DNA of 64,000 nucleotides from Paenibacillus sp. UNC451MF (GTDB taxonomy: Bacteria > Bacillota > Bacilli > Paenibacillales > NBRC-103111), in contig NZ_JMLS01000014.1 in the NCBI RefSeq assembly GCF_000686845.1, positions 62,001-126,000 of the forward strand. Reading direction: 5' to 3'. Made by a program: the position numbers and the translations under genes. Below the pieces are notes generated by a model, which was given only the letters and a program-made list of their open reading frames with translations, searched no databases and was not told the DNA's origin. Below are positions 61,641-64,000 of the stretch, one piece after another. The stretch's first letter is position 1. The number at the start of each line of letters is the position of its first letter.

Positions 61641-62390
61641 ATGAAATTAGAGCAAAAAGTAGCTATTATAACCGGCGGTGCATCCGGCATTGGCAGAGGA
61701 ATGGCTCTTGCCATGGCTAAAGAAGGAGCCTACGTAGTCATTGTGGATATTAGTGAGGAGAAAGGCGCGGCAACAGAGAAAGAACTAAATGAAATTAGCC
61801 GCGGCAAATTCATTAAAGCTGATATATCCGATAGAGATGAAATTAAACGAATCGTAAGCGAGACGGTGCAAACGTTCGGCAAAATAAATATTTTAGTGAA
61901 TAACGCTCATGCCTCCAAGCAAATACTGTTTACAGAAACGAAGCCTGAGGATTTGGCCCTTTCCTTCAACACCGGGTTTTATCCTACCTTCAACTTAATG
62001 CAGGAATGCTTCCCTTACTTGAAAGAAACCAAGGGAAGTGTCATCAACTTCGCATCTGGAGCCGGCTTGACAGGAATGGTCACCCAAGCCTCCTATGCGG
62101 CAGCCAAAGAAGCGATTCGCGGACTTTCCCGAGTCGTCGCTAATGAATGGGGTCAGTACCAAATCAATGTGAACTTGATTAGCCCTATCGCCCTCTCCCC
62201 AGGCGTTGAGCAGTGGAGAGAGCATTTCCCTGCGGCATACGAAGAGACTGTGAACAAAATCCCTTTAAAACGCATGGGAGATTGCGAACAGGATATCGGC
62301 CGTGTTGCTGTCTTCTTGGCTAGTGAAGACTCCAGCTTCATCACCGGGCAAACCATTATGGTTGACGGCGGCTCTGTTATGTTAAGATAA
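61641..62390 (+). CDS. Short-chain dehydrogenase/reductase
   Basis: 249 residues from ATG 61641 (GGAAGGTGG upstream). Cofactor motif TGGASGIGRGMA, Asp41 in VDIS favouring NAD, NNAHA in place of the usual NNAG, and Ser-Tyr-Lys in FASGAGLTGMVTQASYAAAK. Terminal GQTIMVDGG is typical. Fifteen bases precede the MarR gene. A link to uronate breakdown (for example reduction of a keto-uronate) is possible from position only. Confidence 0.85.
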   Translation: MKLEQKVAIITGGASGIGRGMALAMAKEGAYVVIVDISEEKGAATEKELNEISRGKFIKADISDRDEIKRIVSETVQTFGKINILVNNAHASKQILFTETKPEDLALSFNTGFYPTFNLMQECFPYLKETKGSVINFASGAGLTGMVTQASYAAAKEAIRGLSRVVANEWGQYQINVNLISPIALSPGVEQWREHFPAAYEETVNKIPLKRMGDCEQDIGRVAVFLASEDSSFITGQTIMVDGGSVMLR

Positions 62391-62405
62391 GGACAGGCGC
62401 ATTCT

Positions 62406-62876
62406 ATGCCTGACTTATACTCGACTGAGGTGGCCTTATTGCTGACTGGAAAGAAAAAAGAGCTGTCTCGTTTATATGCTCAACAAACTTCGGATTATGT
62501 AAATGAGTTCACTAAAATCATATGGAGCTACGATCTGACCGATTCCCAATATGCGTTGCTGCAAATTGTGAACCGGGAAGGCAAAAAGACTTGTTCCTAC
62601 TTGGCCGATTCCCTCGGCGTCACTTTATCGGCTGTCACCAATCTTTCTAACAAGCTGGTGAAAAAAGGGTATATCGAGCGGATCATTCCGGAATCCGACA
62701 GAAGAACGACTCTGCTGCAAATCACGGAATCCGGTCAAGCCATTATGCAAAAGATGATCGATCGCTACACGGAAATTTCGGAAGGAATGTGGACAGGGTT
62801 TTCCGAGGAGGAAATGGAGCTGCTTATTGCGAGCTACCAGAAGTTGATTGCTAATATGGATCGAGAAAAGAAGTAG
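62406..62876 (+). CDS. MarR-family regulator
   Basis: 156 residues. Winged helix with CSYLADSLGVTLSAVTNLSNKLVKKGYIERIIPESDRRTTLLQIT (about residues 63-108), including the conserved DRR of the wing. Second gene of the SDR operon; probably autoregulates it in response to a small ligand. Start ATG with no strong GGAGG; coupling to the SDR gene may help. Confidence 0.9.
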   Translation: MPDLYSTEVALLLTGKKKELSRLYAQQTSDYVNEFTKIIWSYDLTDSQYALLQIVNREGKKTCSYLADSLGVTLSAVTNLSNKLVKKGYIERIIPESDRRTTLLQITESGQAIMQKMIDRYTEISEGMWTGFSEEEMELLIASYQKLIANMDREKK

Positions 62877-62895
62877 TAAAACTCTCTAAACAACC

Positions 62896-62947
62896 AGTAC
62901 CCAAAAGACAGACAGCGGGGGGACCCTGTCTATCTTTTGGGTACTTT
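62896..62947. terminator. Bidirectional terminator
   Basis: AGTACCCAAAAGACAGACAG pairs with CTGTCTATCTTTTGGGTACT with one mismatch over 20 bp, between MarR and the convergent OsmC gene. Confidence 0.85.
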
Positions 62948-62977
62948 ACATTAACGGAGCTATAGCAGAATGAACAA

Positions 62978-63532
62978 TTAGACTTCTTGCTCCTGCTTAG
63001 CCTCAGGAACAGTATGGATAATCTCCCCTACGACAATTTGTGGATTCGCGAGAAGATTCAATACAGGGCATACCCGTTCTACCGCCTCATGAAGCTCAGC
63101 GATCGTTTGATCGGATTCAGGCGATACGATATGCAGCTTGTATTGTATATTGTGCGGATAGATTGGGATATCCTCATAGCCTGGCTTACCTGCCAGCGGA
63201 TGCTGCTGTCCGGTTACTTCAACCTCCAGAGATTCCAGCTTCACGCCGCGCTCAGCCGCTTGAATCAGAGTGATGTGTGTCAAGCAGCTGCCCAGCACAC
63301 CGAGCTGCAGCTCCGGAGAGCTCGGTCCAAGATCGTACCCTGCAAAATCTGGAGGGCTGTCGCTAATGATCTGAAAATCACGAATGCGGATTTCGCGAAC
63401 ACCGCTGCGACCTTTGGCTCTAACTTTCGCCCCGAAGCGGTGAGGTTCTAAATTCGGGTCGTTTTGTGCCTTTTCGCGTCTTGCAATGGAAGCTTCACGC
63501 TTCTCCAATAAATACTCATTCAATGTACTCAT
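62978..63532 (-). CDS. OsmC/Ohr-family peroxidase-like protein
   Basis: 184 residues. The two family cysteines are Cys83 (LGSCLTHI) and Cys155 (ERVCPVLNLL). This is the OsmC branch that reduces organic hydroperoxides or acts in thiol metabolism. GGAGTG precedes the ATG. A basic N-terminal extension of about 35 residues precedes the core domain. Single gene. Confidence 0.88.
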   Translation of the reverse strand: MSTLNEYLLEKREASIARREKAQNDPNLEPHRFGAKVRAKGRSGVREIRIRDFQIISDSPPDFAGYDLGPSSPELQLGVLGSCLTHITLIQAAERGVKLESLEVEVTGQQHPLAGKPGYEDIPIYPHNIQYKLHIVSPESDQTIAELHEAVERVCPVLNLLANPQIVVGEIIHTVPEAKQEQEV

Positions 63533-63635
63533 GTGTAAACACTCCTCTAATTTAAGTAAGATATAAAATGATGGCTTCGTAACTTCCTTATTCCAATGAG
63601 GTCAGGCCATATCCGATGAGTGAGCATCCGCAATT

Positions 63636-64000
63636 TTACCCAGCCTCACCTCCCTCAAAATGGATATTTTGATGATGGAGACGCTCTATGCGAATGGTGA
63701 TGGCTTGTTCCTCTTGAGAAACAAGATCCAAATGCACGGATGAAGGTTCATCCAGCCTCTCATTTCGCTCGATTACGCTAATCTGCCAAAATGCAGGGAT
63801 CGTTGCCTGAAGTAATGCGACGTTGCTCCTAGTCAACTTAAGCCCTTCCAAGGCTCCTTCGACTGCTTGGTAATCGACTTGCTCCTTTAAGCCAAAACGA
63901 TAGCTTATATAATGAATCAGTCCTCGCACAGTCAAAAATTTGAACTCGTATCCGTCCAGGATAGCTTGTTTAAGCTCCTCCCTGTTCTCCTCGCCATATT
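63636..64000 (-). CDS. Conserved protein, 5'-truncated by the window edge
   Basis: The reading frame stays open from the stop at 63636 to the edge. Upstream of the first internal TTG (63935) it still reads EENREELKQAILDGYEFKF, which looks like genuine coding sequence, so the true start is outside the window. At least 120 residues. No recognised domain; mixed alpha/beta, no membrane segment. Confidence 0.55.
   Translation of the reverse strand, partial: YGEENREELKQAILDGYEFKFLTVRGLIHYISYRFGLKEQVDYQAVEGALEGLKLTRSNVALLQATIPAFWQISVIERNERLDEPSSVHLDLVSQEEQAITIRIERLHHQNIHFEGGEAG

Noticed and set aside
1-64000. CRISPR arrays, insertion sequences, prophage genes, tRNA or rRNA genes
   Set aside because: None seen on reading both strands; the only multi-copy DNA is the two-copy hairpin element.

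Overview
The window looks like a chromosomal segment of a spore-forming Firmicute of the Paenibacillus/Cohnella type. Evidence: moderate GC by eye; strong GGAGG-type ribosome binding sites; TTG and GTG starts; sugar importers made of one lipoprotein and two LplB/LplC-type permeases without an ATPase; very large membrane-anchored AraC regulators; a YyaC-type spore protease relative; a proS gene behind a T-box leader; and HelD. I see no rRNA, tRNA, CRISPR array, transposase or phage structural gene.

Layout. 0.1-2.4 kb: a YhgE/ABC-2-like membrane protein behind a double operator and two small proteins. 2.4-10.2 kb: a carbohydrate importer (two permeases and a lipoprotein), a second paralogous lipoprotein, and a divergent membrane AraC sensor. 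10.2-22.3 kb: housekeeping and stress genes: lipase, metallo-hydrolase, thioredoxin-like protein, DedA-NERD fusion, cupredoxin, NAD-binding and VOC proteins, TauE/SafE transporter, TetR plus guanidinium-type SMR exporter, ABC exporter, YyaC and a glycosyltransferase. 22.4-33.5 kb: a two-component system, racemase-like protein, LCP protein, folA and thyA separated by two unrelated genes, SDR, HAD phosphatase, and a TetR/metallo-hydrolase operon. 33.5-47.5 kb: GntP-like permease, T-box/proS, coat-like protein, acyltransferase, dGTPase-like HD protein, chemoreceptor with a PAS-HTH regulator, and HelD. 47.8-61.3 kb: seven consecutive minus-strand genes that read as one polysaccharide-utilisation locus. 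61.6-64 kb: SDR/MarR operon, OsmC and a truncated gene.

How the 47.8-61.3 kb locus may work. A secreted PL6-type lyase with an F5/8-type C domain would cut an acidic polysaccharide outside the cell. An importer with two different lipoproteins would bring oligosaccharides in. A second PL6-type lyase without a signal peptide and a GH95-like hydrolase, also without a signal, would finish them in the cytoplasm. A membrane AraC protein upstream would sense the substrate. The substrate is not known; alginate-like uronans are the family precedent for PL6, but the GH95-like enzyme does not fit plain alginate.

Most interesting non-coding signals: (1) an orphan consensus sigma-A promoter followed about 110 bp later by a strong terminator with no gene between (47545-47708), a small-RNA candidate; (2) two copies of a roughly 120-bp hairpin element (24586-24705 and 39711-39829) whose outer arms differ in sequence but keep pairing; (3) three evenly built 13-bp palindromes between a TetR gene and a permease (33497-33541); (4) two 300-residue PAS-HTH paralogues, one apparently co-transcribed with a chemoreceptor.
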